Source: Setaria digitata (lineage: Eukaryota; Nematoda; Chromadorea; Rhabditida; Setariidae). Taken from it: a stretch of 64,000 nt of DNA. Shown one piece after another: positions 52,101 through 64,000 of this stretch (positions within the stretch are counted from its first letter, which is position 1; each line of letters begins with the position of its first letter). The stretch is from assembly GCA_003640385.1 (NCBI GenBank), contig RCAB01000116.1:1-64000 (forward strand), read 5' to 3'. The translations under genes were made by a program, and so were the position numbers. The notes below the pieces were generated by a model. That model saw nothing but the letters and a program-made list of their open reading frames with translations. It did no database searches and had not been told where the DNA came from.

Positions 52101-53546
52101 ACTTAAACTTTAAAAGTATTGGTGACAGTTGGAGGACTGAATTTATTCAAATTTTTCCTTCTATTTGAGGCAAATGATTTCGACAAATTTACAAATTTCC
52201 TTTAAATTATCATTTTCATTAAATTCTAATCATATGGCTTTTTCATTTTGAAAAGTTCTTGGACTGAATCTGAAAGCTTATGATTTGGAAGCTGAAGTAT
52301 GTGAGCAAAAAAAAAAAAAAAAACAATGCAAAATTTAAATTGTTTTCATAAAGAAGGCTGGAGTTAAGTAAATATTAAAATTTAAATTCAGAAAAATCGA
52401 GAGATTTTCCAATCATGCAATTAGACAATACGTTTAAAATTAATGTAATAAATGCGAAATGATCAAGCTATTTTTTGCTATTAATAAATTATCATTGGAA
52501 AAAGTTTATTCCAAACATTTGAATAAAACTACTAATTTTTATGGTAATTATATTTTGCCAATGAAAAAACAAAATTTATGACCTTTCTTAATTTCAAATA
52601 TGTTCTGCCTTCGTTCGATCTCGAAAAACTATGAAGTGCTTAACTGTAATAATTATCAAATGATTTGAACTTTCAGTAGAAAGCCACAAGTATTTCCAAA
52701 TTAACTAAAAATTTGAGTATAATATATCTAATCTTAAGCGTAATTCTCTTAAAAATCACCTATTAATCTATGTTGAACAAGTAGTTTTACAATTATTTTA
52801 CTTTGACCAGTTGAAAACACACAGTATGAGAAATTTTAATTTTAATAATTAAATATAAATACAAATTCATGTCACAATGATTATGAAAATTGGCATATCA
52901 TTCTTTTCCTTTTTGCAGCATTCCGAATTTAATTACTGTTTAATTTTTTTTTCGACGAAATGATGTCATTTCTTATAGAAGACTGAAATATGTTCTAGAT
53001 GGATAATAATAAAAGTAAGTTGCAAGTAAATGCAAAAATGTATTCGAAACATAAAAAAAAAGTTTATAAAATCGTTTAGTAATCATTTCTATGATGCCAT
53101 CATCATTTAGAAGATAATTTCAAAAGAATGGAATTATATGAGGAAGAAAATAGTAGGATGAACATATATGAAAGTGCAAAGCTGTACAAACCGTTATATC
53201 ATTTGAAATATAAATAAAATTGTGTAATTTACAGTAATTAGAATTTAGATGATGCATTGAGAAAGTGATTAAATTGTGAATTTTAGCTTCGGAATACTAG
53301 AAACTCGAAGTTTTAAATGGTTAAAACGATTTTATTTCAATTTGAAAATTTAAATGAACGATCTTCAGCTGAGCGTTGTTGATTTTTCTTCCTTTTCTGG
53401 ATTATAAGCAGGTTTCTTGATTCCAGCTCCGGAATTTTGATGATGTCATCCTTTTAGAACCAGAATATGAAGTTTGTATGCTGAATGACTTCATAATAAT
53501 TTTTCATAAATTAAATATTTGAATTTGGATTGGAATTTCTGGATAG

Positions 53547-53587
53547 CTATACATTTTATAGCGCAAAGCTCTATACATTTTATAGCG
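53547..53587. repeat. Tandem duplication, period 24
   Basis: CTATACATTTTATAGCG is perfect at 53547-53563 and 53571-53587. Confidence 0.8.
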
Positions 53588-55859
53588 ATTTTGTTACTTT
53601 GCTTTTACTTTTTTTTTTTTATTATCTTATTAAATTAAAGAGTAAAAACTAAATAAAAAAATAAAAAAATATTTGCATTCTTCATTAATTCGTTTTGATT
53701 CTCTGTTAATGAGTTTGAAAATTTTGATGTTTGAGAGTTTTAAACTTTTGTTTTCAAATGCCATCGGGAACAAATTAATTACCTATTATATTAACTGCAA
53801 ACATCGCTAGTATTTTTGTATTGATAGTTGAAATTATCAGTGATAGTAGTCGTCAATAACTAGAAAATAAGTGGAAATATTAAAGAAAAGAAGAAGAAGA
53901 AAAAAAAAGATCTTCCACATTAATAGGTGTTCATGTTGCTTTCTAAAAAGCAAAATATCATTCAGACAGTTTTAATTATCTGCAAGTTAGTAAAGTGCAT
54001 TTAAAATTATGATAAAAACTTCGAAATCGGAAAAAACTGTTACGGCATATTTGTAAATAACAACATAATTTATAGTTTGTCATAAAGTGATGAAAACGAA
54101 AAGTGATAATATGGCTAAATAATATTTTGAAAGCACTCATGCCCAATGGCCAGAAATGGAGAACATGAAGAATTAAATTTCCACAGTCTGATAAAATTTC
54201 ATTTTGTGCAACTATAAAAAAAAAAAATTTATGCGAAAAAAAAAAATGCTTCTTAAGAATTAACAAAACTATTCAGTGAAACAAAAAAAAAAAATCATTG
54301 CATTCCTTTTGAAAGAAATAATGCTTAATATAATATTAGGATCATAACGGTAAATTATAACAAATTTATGCTTTGACTACTTATTCGTTTTCAGGTTTCG
54401 TTGTGCATTTCTTTCTTTTTTTTCTTTTTTTTTTTTTTTTTTTTTTTTTTGGAATTCAGTTACACTCCTTTCATTTATTAAATAGATTTAAAGATTCGTC
54501 ATACGAAGATACCAAGAAGAAATAAAATGAGATGACTTAGACCTGTTTGACTTCAGCATTATATCATATAAATAACCCCAACTAATCGAATCTATCTCAC
54601 TTGAATTTGATTTTTATACAGTGAAATGATTGAATTGCTGGCAAATGATGCTTGTTCCTTCCCATTTTCATTTAATTTAATTTATTTCCTTTTTTTTTTT
54701 TTTTTTTCATCTTGCTCATTAGCGATTCTTGTTTGATTAAATTTCGCAGAAGTGAAAATACTATGGATGAACGATCAAACAATTATCGGCAGAAGAAATT
54801 ATTGTGACTTATTAGATGATATCGATATATTCAAACAAATATTTGATTTTTTCATTTCTTCGAATTTAATATTTTCTTAAAAGAAAAATTAAGGCAAATG
54901 GCTGATAATAATTTATGGTATAAATATTATTATAAAATTCATACATTTTCTTTATCACATAATATATAAATTTTTAGGTAAAAATCTATCTAATAAGAAA
55001 TCAATTTTAATCAAATAATTTAACACGAATAGAATAAGAAGACAGGAACTTCTGTCCCTCCTAATTATTAAAATGATCATGTTTTACCAATAAGTTTGCT
55101 ATATTATATCATATATTAATCAATAAAACAAAATGATTCTAACAGTAATTATCGCTTTATCAAAAAATATACATGTAATATTCATATTTAAACATATAAC
55201 CACTGACTATATATATATATTTGTTGAATATGTAAATTTGTATAAGTAAATTAAAATATATTTAATTTCATGACTAAAACAATGCAGAAGAAGAATGAGA
55301 TAGAAACAGAATTTTCAATTTTCTAAAAAAAGAAGGAAGTAATAGAGCCGGAATTATATTTTAAATTTTTCACCTTATCACATTTTTTTCTTGCCTTTCT
55401 TTTTCATTTTTTTTTTTTTTCCTTAATAAAGAAGTTTGCGGATTTTTTTTTTAATTAGAAGGAATATCATTAAACGTTTTTTTTTTCTTCAATCTCTCTC
55501 TCTCTTTCTTTTTTTCTTTATTGCTTTTTTTTTCCAAAATTATAAATACTTTTTGCGAAGTAAAAAAAGCGAATTTCGTTTTTCCTTCCACTTTTTCCTT
55601 TTTCATCACAAACAACCATTACTGTTAACCACACTATTCATCACTGCTATTATCATCAACCCAAATTGCTTGTAAAATAAAACTTTTATTTTTTTCATAA
55701 AATTTCGAGATATTAATTTTTTTTATCACTTTATTATATCTTAAATTTGTTTTATTGCTCCAAAAAAAAAAAAAAAGCAACAATGAAAAATTAGCTATAA
55801 TTAATTATATGAAAAATGTTTGTTAGTGGTGTGAAAGTCACCATACAATTATCAATTAA

Positions 55860-56125
55860 CAATAAATAGTAACTGTGCAATTATACGAAATTTTAATGAT
55901 GAGAAGTTATGGGAGCATACTAGTATCACAATTACTGCACATTATTATAATTATCCTGTATAATAATTGTTTTTATTATTTATACATATTACTAACATTT
56001 ATTATTTTGACAATATATTATGATTATTATGTATTGTCATTAATCATTATTGTCAAGCTTTATTATTTATTGTTGCTAGCCAATATTATTAACCACTATT
56101 ATTAAATATTATTTATTAGTATTAT
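55860..56125. repeat. Cryptic ATT/TTAT simple sequence
   Basis: A low-complexity patch of ATTATT, TTATTA and CATTATT units. The open frames across it are compositional. Confidence 0.5.
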
Positions 56126-57888
56126 GAAAAAAAAAAAAAAAGCTTATTAGTATTGATTTTTACCACTCCGATTAATTATTTTCCTATTACTTTTTACCGC
56201 TTGTACAATAATTTAGCTGAATAATTTGGTTCTTATCTTTAGAATCGAATGCGTTATAATCTAACACATGTTGTTAATGGTCATTATTATTCATATCCTT
56301 TTCAAATTGTAAAAGCTTTTTGAAGTCACTAAAAATTTTCCTTATTGCATGACATTTTACAAGATATTTTTAATTATTTCAATCATTATTGTTAACTATT
56401 TTTCAAATTAAATCTCTGTTTTCGTTGATAATATTCATATCATTACATTACCATTGTTAGAAAAACTCTAGATTTATTTTAAATTAATACCTAAATTTAG
56501 AGAAATTTTTAGAATAATACTTATTATATGAAAATTTTAAAAATTAATGATTTAGACAATTTCTTTTTACGGATTTTTTTCCAAATTGTTTCAAGCACAA
56601 TTTTATGAATTTTTTACTTTCAATTTATCGAATCCAATTTATAAATAATGTCAAGAAAAGTGCATCGAAATCCATTTTGTTGTTAATTAAAAATAAGCGA
56701 AAAAAGAAAATTGTGTGCGGACAGAAAAAAAACTTTTATATTAATTATAATTAATTTATTTGAAATTAAAATTAGTGCTTCTCATTTAATCAACCATCAC
56801 TAATTTATCAGTTCTGATTTTATCCAAAATGTCATTTTGTCTTTTTTTTTTTTTTTTTTTTTTAAGTTCAGGGCTTTGATCATTTCAGATTAGATGAGGC
56901 ACTGCGAACAGTTCTGAAACTTATTATAATACATTTTATTTGATCGAAACCAGTCTTCTGATAAATATTTAAGAATATTTAAGAGAAAATGATATAGAAA
57001 AAAGGAAAAAAAAAACGATGAGGATGTAAAGAGAGCCAAAAAAAGTGTTATATTACAATGTCTGATAAAAAAAAAGAGCCAAATGAAAAATACGGTCTAA
57101 TCGGGCTGCAGTTTTTCATTTTCTGTACTTTTTTTTTTTTTTGTTTTTTCTAGATGCCAGGTTCGTTGAATAATTCACTTTTTCCTAACATTCCATCTAA
57201 ATGTTACGCATGAAAATGTATTAATACTTTCTCACAACTGACTTGATTCTTTTTTTTTTTTTTTTTTTCGTCTTCTTTAATGCCTTCGTTAACAGAATGC
57301 TTATCAAATAACACATGTTATTTACAGTGTAATATGCCAAATTGCAAGAGGGATTTTTACTTTTGCCATTTTTTAAAACAATTATTTAATTAGTTCACAA
57401 ACTAGGCAATTATACCTTTTTATACAAACTTACTATTGTTTTCCTTTTTTTTTTTTTTTTTCACTTCATTTTTTTTCTTGCTTCATATTAATAATTAAAT
57501 TACTCTCCTGTTGCAGAAAATTTTTTTTTTATGAATTAAAAATCAAATCTCTTTACCCGTGCAATCGAAGTTCAACGGAAGAAAAAGAAAAAATAAAACA
57601 AAAAACTCTTCGTTTTGTAAGATCAAAGAAATAATACTAAATATTGAAAACGAAAAAAAAAATGTTTCAGTTTGATAAAGTTTACCAAAATTTCATGAAT
57701 TTCATGTTTCTGAAATACTTCTTCTTCCATGGGATTTATTCGTCAGAGAAAATTCAAAAGAGCATAATTTTTTGGAAATCGGTTCTATTTCATAAAAAAT
57801 CAACAAATTTAATTCGATAAAATGTATGAAATTCAATAAAATCTACCGAATCAAGTAAAGTCCTATTTCTTCCCTTTTTCTTCTTTTT

Positions 57889-57966
57889 TTTCTCTCTCTC
57901 CTTTTCTTTCTCGCTCCCCTCCTTTTCTCTCTCTTTGTCTCTCTCCCTCTTTCTCTTTCTTTCCAG
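57889..57966. repeat. Pyrimidine (CT/CCCT) tract
   Basis: Imperfect CT/CCCTTT sequence, purine-rich on the minus strand. A minus-strand open frame with Lys/Arg/Glu repeats comes from it. Confidence 0.75.
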
Positions 57967-58159
57967 TCCTTCCAGTATTGTCAATGTAACTAATTTGAAA
58001 AAGAAATAAAATGAAAAATAAATAATATTTGTTCATGCTTGAAAAGAAAAAACAAGTGACAGACTAAGGTAAACGAAAAAGCAAAGATGACATTTGGCAA
58101 TTGATGTCTCTATTATCATTTTTGACCTTATTGACTTCAGTCTTAAATTGCTTCTGTTT

Positions 58160-58470
58160 ACCGAAATAGCGAACAGTAGCAACCGGGTGCACCTCGCCCA
58201 TCTTATTACGCTTTCTCTACCTTTCCTCCACCCGAACCATTCTGATGATGGTTCGTTCATTTGTTGTCTCCTAACTACCGCTGTCAACCATACAGGTGGA
58301 CGGACACCCACCCACATAGACGACGACTATTTCTCAGCTTCACAGTGGAAGTTGCACAGCTGGTCCTGTCAAACATCATTTGTCATCGTTTATTTCCTGG
58401 CTTACTTGCTGATTTGTCGCCTCTCTGATTATCTCTTGGCTTCCATCAATTCATTCCCACCATTTCCTTA
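58160..58470. other. GC-elevated island in AT-rich DNA
   Basis: About 300 bp with clearly higher GC than its surroundings, open in one frame on the plus strand (58094-58471, 125 codons) and in part on the minus strand. Neither product resembles a known family, and no start/splice arrangement favours one strand. It may be a promoter, a 5' UTR exon or a lineage-specific gene. Confidence 0.4.
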
Positions 58471-59006
58471 AACCAGCAAGCAATTTATCATCGCATTTCC
58501 ATACTCAAATCAACTCATTATTGTATAATTTGTCAATTTTAAAAATTTCATAATTATTTCCAGCTCCTTTTTCTTCTTCATTTAAAATTTTTTTTCCTTT
58601 CCCATTTCAAATTGTAACATATGTAGTATGTTAACTGATAATATATATATTTCTATACGTATGAAAATTTTTTCCGAAATTTTGATTCTAATTAAAAATT
58701 TAAATATTTCGTTCATTCCAATATGTTCAATGAAACTGGCACGGATGTTATTGGACATATATATATATGCACCAATTTTACCTCGTAATTTCATCTTGAA
58801 GTGGCTTTGTGGCCTTCAATATTTCAATCAGATAATACTACTTGTGGTTTTTTTTTTTTTTTTTTCTTTTTTTTTTATGGCATCAACAATTTTCATCAAT
58901 CTCCATACAAATTACACAAACTGTTAACTGTTTTACAAAAATAACATTCATTTAATTTTCAATAACTGTCTGCTTATATATTTATATGAAAGTTTCATCC
59001 TTTTCT

Positions 59007-59034
59007 ATAACTTATATATACATATATAAGTTAT
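59007..59034. repeat. 28-bp near-perfect palindrome next to a (TA)n tract
   Basis: ATAACTTATATAT and ATATATAAGTTAT arms are separated by AC. Confidence 0.7.
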
Positions 59035-59038
59035 AAGT

Positions 59039-59106
<68 letters not shown>

Positions 59107-59107
59107 T
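59039..59107. repeat. (TA)n then (TTTA)n compound microsatellite
   Basis: A (TA)n block to about 59075 is followed by (TTTA)n to about 59107. Confidence 0.85.
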
Positions 59108-59709
59108 ATTATATTATATATAAATATCTATTTTGTTATATTTATGATTGTTTATTATTGTATTTACCTATTTATTTAGAGAATTGTTTATTTGCTCAAA
59201 TATGTGCATGTGCATTTGTAGAAATGCTTTTATTTATGGTACGGAAAGTTTCCTCCTTTTCTATTACGCTAACTTTTTATCGAGATGGGAAATTTAAATG
59301 GAATTCAGTCACTGGTATGCCACAGTACCTCTCAACTTCCTCTGAATTTTGATCAATGCCAAACGGGAAAAGTTATTTTTAAAAACTCAAACATATATAA
59401 ATTTATTTTTGTTTTTTAGTTTATTTTTTATTTTTTCATTAAATAGCTTTCATAAAAAAAGAGGCACAGACCCCGTCTTTCCGTTTTCTTTTGCCCTTTC
59501 AGCGTTTTATACGAATAATAAATGCCGATGATGAGTAATTGGAATATTTTTTTCCTACCTGCTTGGAACTTTAACTTTATGAAAGGTATTTATTTTGCAA
59601 ATTTATGTAAAATATGCATGTATGTGTAACTCACTAATTTCATCATAAAAATTATTCAGATAATTATTTTTGTAACAATAATTACATCTGCAATTATGAT
59701 ACATTGTAA

Positions 59710-59790
59710 CAGAGAGAGTGAAAGAGAGAGAGAGAAAGGCAGAGAGGGAGGGTAGAAGAGAGAAGGAAGGAGAAAAAAAAGGAGGAAGAA
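59710..59790. repeat. GA-rich purine tract
   Basis: AGAGAGAG blocks with GGGAGGG and GGAAGGAG interruptions. Confidence 0.75.
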
Positions 59791-60361
59791 TTATAAAACA
59801 AAAGATGAAAAAATTGAAATGATTAAAGATAGTATGTCATAAAAGTTATTATTACGAAACACTTATTTGAAAATTCATATGTAACAACAGTATTGTTCAT
59901 GGAAATATCCCAAACCCTTCTTATTTATGATTTTCATCATAAATTTCATATTATCCAGACATGGCAACATTTTTATTATTGATTGTGAGTCAAAAAAAAA
60001 CAAAATGTTTAACGCTTAGTAGCCTGGAAATTAATTATCGAATAAGCACAATAATTAAAATTGATGAACGGTAATAAGCTGAAAAATTGTCAGCCAAAAA
60101 GTGATAATATCACATCTCGTTTTCTCTTTCTGTTTCATTTTTTGCAGTATCCTCGAGTCTTGCTTCCTCCCATCTCATCTTTCTCTTCTTTTATCAAACT
60201 TGTTCTTCATTTCCGGAACGGAATTCTTCTCTGCTTAACACATTCATTGCTCCTAACAGTTTTTTTCTTTTTTTGATTTAATAACTTCATCTTTAAATTC
60301 CTTTTCTTTCACTTCTTTTTTTTATTTCAATATAATCCATTCTTTTTCTTCTTTCTTCTTT

Positions 60362-60386
60362 CCTCTCTCTCTCTCTCTCTCTCTCT
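60362..60386. repeat. (CT)n microsatellite
   Basis: About twelve CT units within a longer pyrimidine stretch. Confidence 0.85.
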
Positions 60387-60865
60387 TCCTCTCGTTTTAA
60401 ATTGCATTAAATTAAAATTTTCAGTAGAATATTTTCTGAATTATCTTGATAGTTTTCCTTCGATTTGAATCACATGACTGCCATTAACATGCGGAAAGAA
60501 TGAAAGATAAGGTGACTAAAAACTGGTAAAAGGAAGGAAAAACGAAAGAAAAAAAAAAAACTCGTAGGATATTTGATTGACATATACTTAATCCGGAAGG
60601 CAGGTATAATAGAAAGGTAAGTTTGAAAAGAAAGATTAAGAACAAAAGACGACAATTGAATTTAAAACAAAGAAAGAAAAATGGTAGAAAACATAATGAT
60701 AATTCGATTTTGGCTTATTCCAAACAATTTTTGAAGTTTGATTCTTGAATCGTTGTAATGGTGTCGAATGTTTATTTTCTCTGGTTATTTTAAAAACTAA
60801 CAAAGTGAAAGAAAGAAAAACATATTCATTCAACTGAGCGAAAAAATGTCAAATTAGCTAATCTA

Positions 60866-60881
60866 TAGCTTGTACAAGCTA
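60866..60881. repeat. 16-bp perfect palindrome
   Basis: TAGCTTGTACAAGCTA is self-complementary throughout. It has no evident function. Confidence 0.7.
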
Positions 60882-61721
60882 ATTAATTAACAAATTAAAC
60901 TTATTGATAGGCTAACTAATGGTATTTAGTAAAGAATGAAATCTTAGGAATTTATTTTCATCATTTCTATTTCTCTTTCGACTATTTCTCTATAAAACGT
61001 TCTTTCCATTGTTTTTTTCTGTCTTTCTTCATTCTTTTTTTTTTTCTTACTTCTTTTGCAATCATAAATGTTACTGAATAAAAAAATGAAATAAAATAAA
61101 TTGGATTTGCATGTCAATTTTGTAACGACTTATTATCATTCATTCAACAAATAATTAACGAAAACTAGTGAAAGATGGAGATGAAAAGAGAACCGGTAAA
61201 AATTACTTTTAATTAATCATTTAAATCATTTCTACTATTTTTTTTTTTGAGTTTTATTAAGGTCATTATTTAGACAGTTTTCTTTTTTATGATTAATTTT
61301 GCAATATGCAAAATTTTGATTGAGTAAAAAATAAAAACAAAAAAAAAAGTGATTTAACTTTCCAAATTCAAATTTTTTTTTTTTTTTTTAATTTAATCGA
61401 ATATTTTTCTTTTAATATGGCATTTTTTTTTTTTTGTTTGAATTAACCATTGTTTCTGATCTGCAACATTTTTTTGCTAAACGAATAAATAATCTCTATT
61501 AGTTGAAACATTGTTGATAATTTATTCATTTTCGTTTTTTTTTGAATGATTATTTCAGTAATTGATAATTACACATTTTCTGTCATCCATCTATGTATGC
61601 ATAATTGCAAAATTCAATTAACATTTAATTTTTAAATTAAAAGAAAGGAAAAAAAAAAAGAACATTGTGATTGATGTTTGTATGTTAATCATTCTTTTGA
61701 ATGTTTGGAATTGTCATTTCA

Positions 61722-61752
<31 letters not shown>

Positions 61753-64000
61753 GCTTTCAGAATAAACTCATCAGACTTAATTTGAAATGATGTGCAACTT
61801 AATTTTTACATTTCTAACATACGCTAGTTTATGTCATTGTTGTTAGGAAATGTTTCATTTTATTTCATTCCTCTTTTACCTCCCAATAACAGACCGAGAG
61901 CGATGGAAGATGGATAGGTTACGTACGCACATTGTTGAGCATCATACTCCCACTTCAATTCAGTATTTTTAATTAATTTTTCGTTTTTTTTTTTTCTAAT
62001 AATTCAATTTTAGCTTCAGTTTCACTCGATGAACTCACTCACCACTACAAGTCTTCTCAGATTTTCATTTATTTTATGTAAATAAGAAATGTATTAATAC
62101 CTTTTTCGTGTCAATGAATTCATTTGCAAAGGAATGTATTTTAACTTAGTACAAGAATGAAAATACCCCTAATTTAAATGAAATGAACTGGGGTGAGAAA
62201 TTTTCGTTGCTTTTTGCTTCCAGTTTGTTTTTTTTGTTTCGAAAGTTTTAACTAACAATATTTTCTTCTCAAATCAAAGAACGACGTCAAATAAATCCCA
62301 TGAGGTAGTCCTAGGCCAGATACGGTCAAATAGGCTTGACATGTTGGCAGTCTAATAGCAAACATGTTATTAAATTAGCAAATTCGAAATGATTTAACGG
62401 CATTTAGGAAAAGTAAGTTTTCTTATTTTTATTTTTATTTTCTTTTTCTAATAATTTAAACTGATTGGGAAAGCGGTATTTTAAAAAGATGTGAGAGTGA
62501 AGATGATTAACAATCAATTGTTCTCAAAATTTATTCAATTAATTATATGTGTTTTTTTTTTAAATGAAAAAAAAAAAGAGAAACTTCAAAAAGAACCAAA
62601 TTGGTAATGTTTTTGTTGGATTATTTCACTTTTTCTCTGCGACTTTTTTCTCAATGAAATAGGCTTAAACCAAACAGAAATTAAGAACCACATGTGAGTA
62701 GCAAAAGTTTTCCACTTTGGAGTGTTCAATAAACTTTGTTTTCATAATTTCAAAATCCGGAAAATTAATACAAACTTATATAAGTTCTAAAATATTGTTT
62801 TAAATTGTCCATTTTAATTTTTTTTTTTTCATCTCCTAATAAATTAAATTGAAAATAGGCGTTAGGAAAAGAAAAACCTTAGTGGATGATTTTGGTTGGA
62901 AACAATTAAAACAGTAAAGTTATAAAGTTCGAAAACTAGCTGAATGCATTTTTGTTTCACAATTGAAAGAAAATATTATAAAATACTTCATCTTATTCTA
63001 AATTTTGCTTGAATTTTATGCATTTATAGTGAAATATCCAACAATTATGCAGCAAAATTATAAATTGTAATTAAGATGAAAAGAAAAAAAAAAAAAAAAA
63101 ATAAGCGAACTCTGAATGGTATTTTAAAAGTAGTATTCATAGTGAACAGTAACAGTCTGACATTATAATTCGGTATTTTACTTTATGCCCATGAAAGTAA
63201 CTAAAGGTTCAAGTTAAATTTAAAATAAGATGAAGTGCTTTTTAATATTTTCCTTCAATTGCGGAACAGAATTGCATCCAGCTAGTTTTCGAACTTCTTA
63301 ACTTTACAATTTTAGTTGTTTCCAACCAAAATGATCGACTAAAGTATATATGTATATAAAGTAGTACTCTATCTTTTTGGCCAATTTATTGTTGGTTTTT
63401 CAGGTGCATTGTTGTATTCACACTTCATAAGTACGAGTTTGAGCGAAGTTCTCAAGTATAAATATTGCTAATAAAATAATTTTAATTTACTTTTAATTTA
63501 TTTTTAGAAATTTTTTATTTGGAAAAAAAAACTGTTATAATCTATTAAAATGATTGTAAAAAAAAAAAAAAAAAAAAAAAAGAAAAAAACAGGATCTTGA
63601 CTCTTGATTCTGTTCGAGAATTGTTTTTTTTTTTCTCAATTTTTTGTTGAATGAGTAAATTAAAAGACTAGGGTGAAGCTAGAAACTATCTTGGCAGTTT
63701 CTGAATTCATCTCAAGAGGATTGAAGCTTGATGTTTGAAACATGAAATTTCGATATTCGTCAAAAAAAAAAAACAACTTTTTTTTCTGAATTACAATTTA
63801 GTAGCGGCAGAGTTGTCGTTGTTGTAAGACGAAGTGAAGTTGCTTGAAATTTTCCGAAGTGCTCTTTTTTATGCTTGATCTTTTGAAAATTAAAAGACTT
63901 TTTTTGAAAACAGCTAACTTTCTTTTTTTTTTTTTTTTTTATTTATTTTTACTTTTTTTTCGTTACAATAAATCTAAACTAATTTGTTAAATTTGATTTC

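Larger units (their letters stand above)
48097..64000. other. Gene-poor region upstream of the TBC1D16-like gene
   Basis: Sixteen kilobases without an exon I can support on either strand. Notable contents are GA/CT tracts (49.1, 57.9, 59.7, 60.4 kb), a TA/TTTA microsatellite (59.04-59.11 kb), palindromes at 59.0 and 60.9 kb, and a GC-elevated island at 58.16-58.47 kb. Confidence 0.5.

Noticed and set aside
57790..57984. Minus-strand Lys/Arg/Glu-rich frame resembling a coiled coil
   Set aside because: It is a translation of the CT/GA simple-sequence tract.
59038..59352. Plus-strand 104-codon frame
   Set aside because: The first third is a translated TA/TTTA microsatellite; the remainder has no recognisable domain or splice context.
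1..64000. tRNA, rRNA, CRISPR arrays, full transposons, viral genes or bacterial (endosymbiont) insertions
   Set aside because: No cloverleaf, conserved rRNA block, regular spacer array, transposase, reverse transcriptase or bacterial-type gene was visible by eye. A covariance or translated search could still find degraded copies.

Overview
This is an AT-rich eukaryotic window with intron-rich genes, abundant poly(A)/poly(T) tracts and simple repeats. Short U-rich 3' splice sites (TTTTCAG/TTTTAG type), introns mostly of 0.1-1 kb, and a 3' splice site just before the start codon of each gene (compatible with spliced-leader trans-splicing) all suggest a nematode. A filarial or other spirurid worm is my best guess, but the sequence does not prove it. 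Nothing looks bacterial, viral or CRISPR-like.

Two protein-coding genes can be reconstructed exon by exon, both on the minus strand. (1) A copine (C2A-C2B-vWA/copine domain): the core is 16 coding exons from 14956 down to 4665, about 616 aa, and every intron phase agrees. (2) A TBC1D16-type Rab GTPase-activating protein: 18 coding exons from 48047 down to 41507, 767 aa, with both catalytic fingers of the TBC domain intact. For each exon I derived both splice borders and checked its length against the reading frame.

The most interesting result lies upstream of the copine core. Two further minus-strand exons (26996..27034 and 29311..29519) have proper splice sites and end in the same phase (two bases over) as the 14.9-kb first exon. 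All three can therefore join the first common copine exon at 12337 in frame. The 39-base exon at 27.0 kb is also phase-symmetric, so it could be a cassette or an alternative first exon. This predicts a copine locus of about 25 kb with alternative N-termini.

The rest is non-coding as far as I can see: 1-4.5 kb (beyond the copine 3' end), 15-29 kb (probable large copine introns), 29.5-41.5 kb (intergenic) and 48.1-64 kb (upstream of the Rab-GAP). These hold microsatellites, degenerate minisatellites, small tandem duplications, two strong hairpins (33.3 kb and 46.8 kb) and a GC-elevated island at about 58.2-58.5 kb. Five single-N positions mark assembly joins. Two of these sites carry duplicated flanks, one of which creates a decoy copy of a copine exon edge. 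The genes show no obvious joint pathway beyond both belonging to membrane-trafficking or membrane-binding families.
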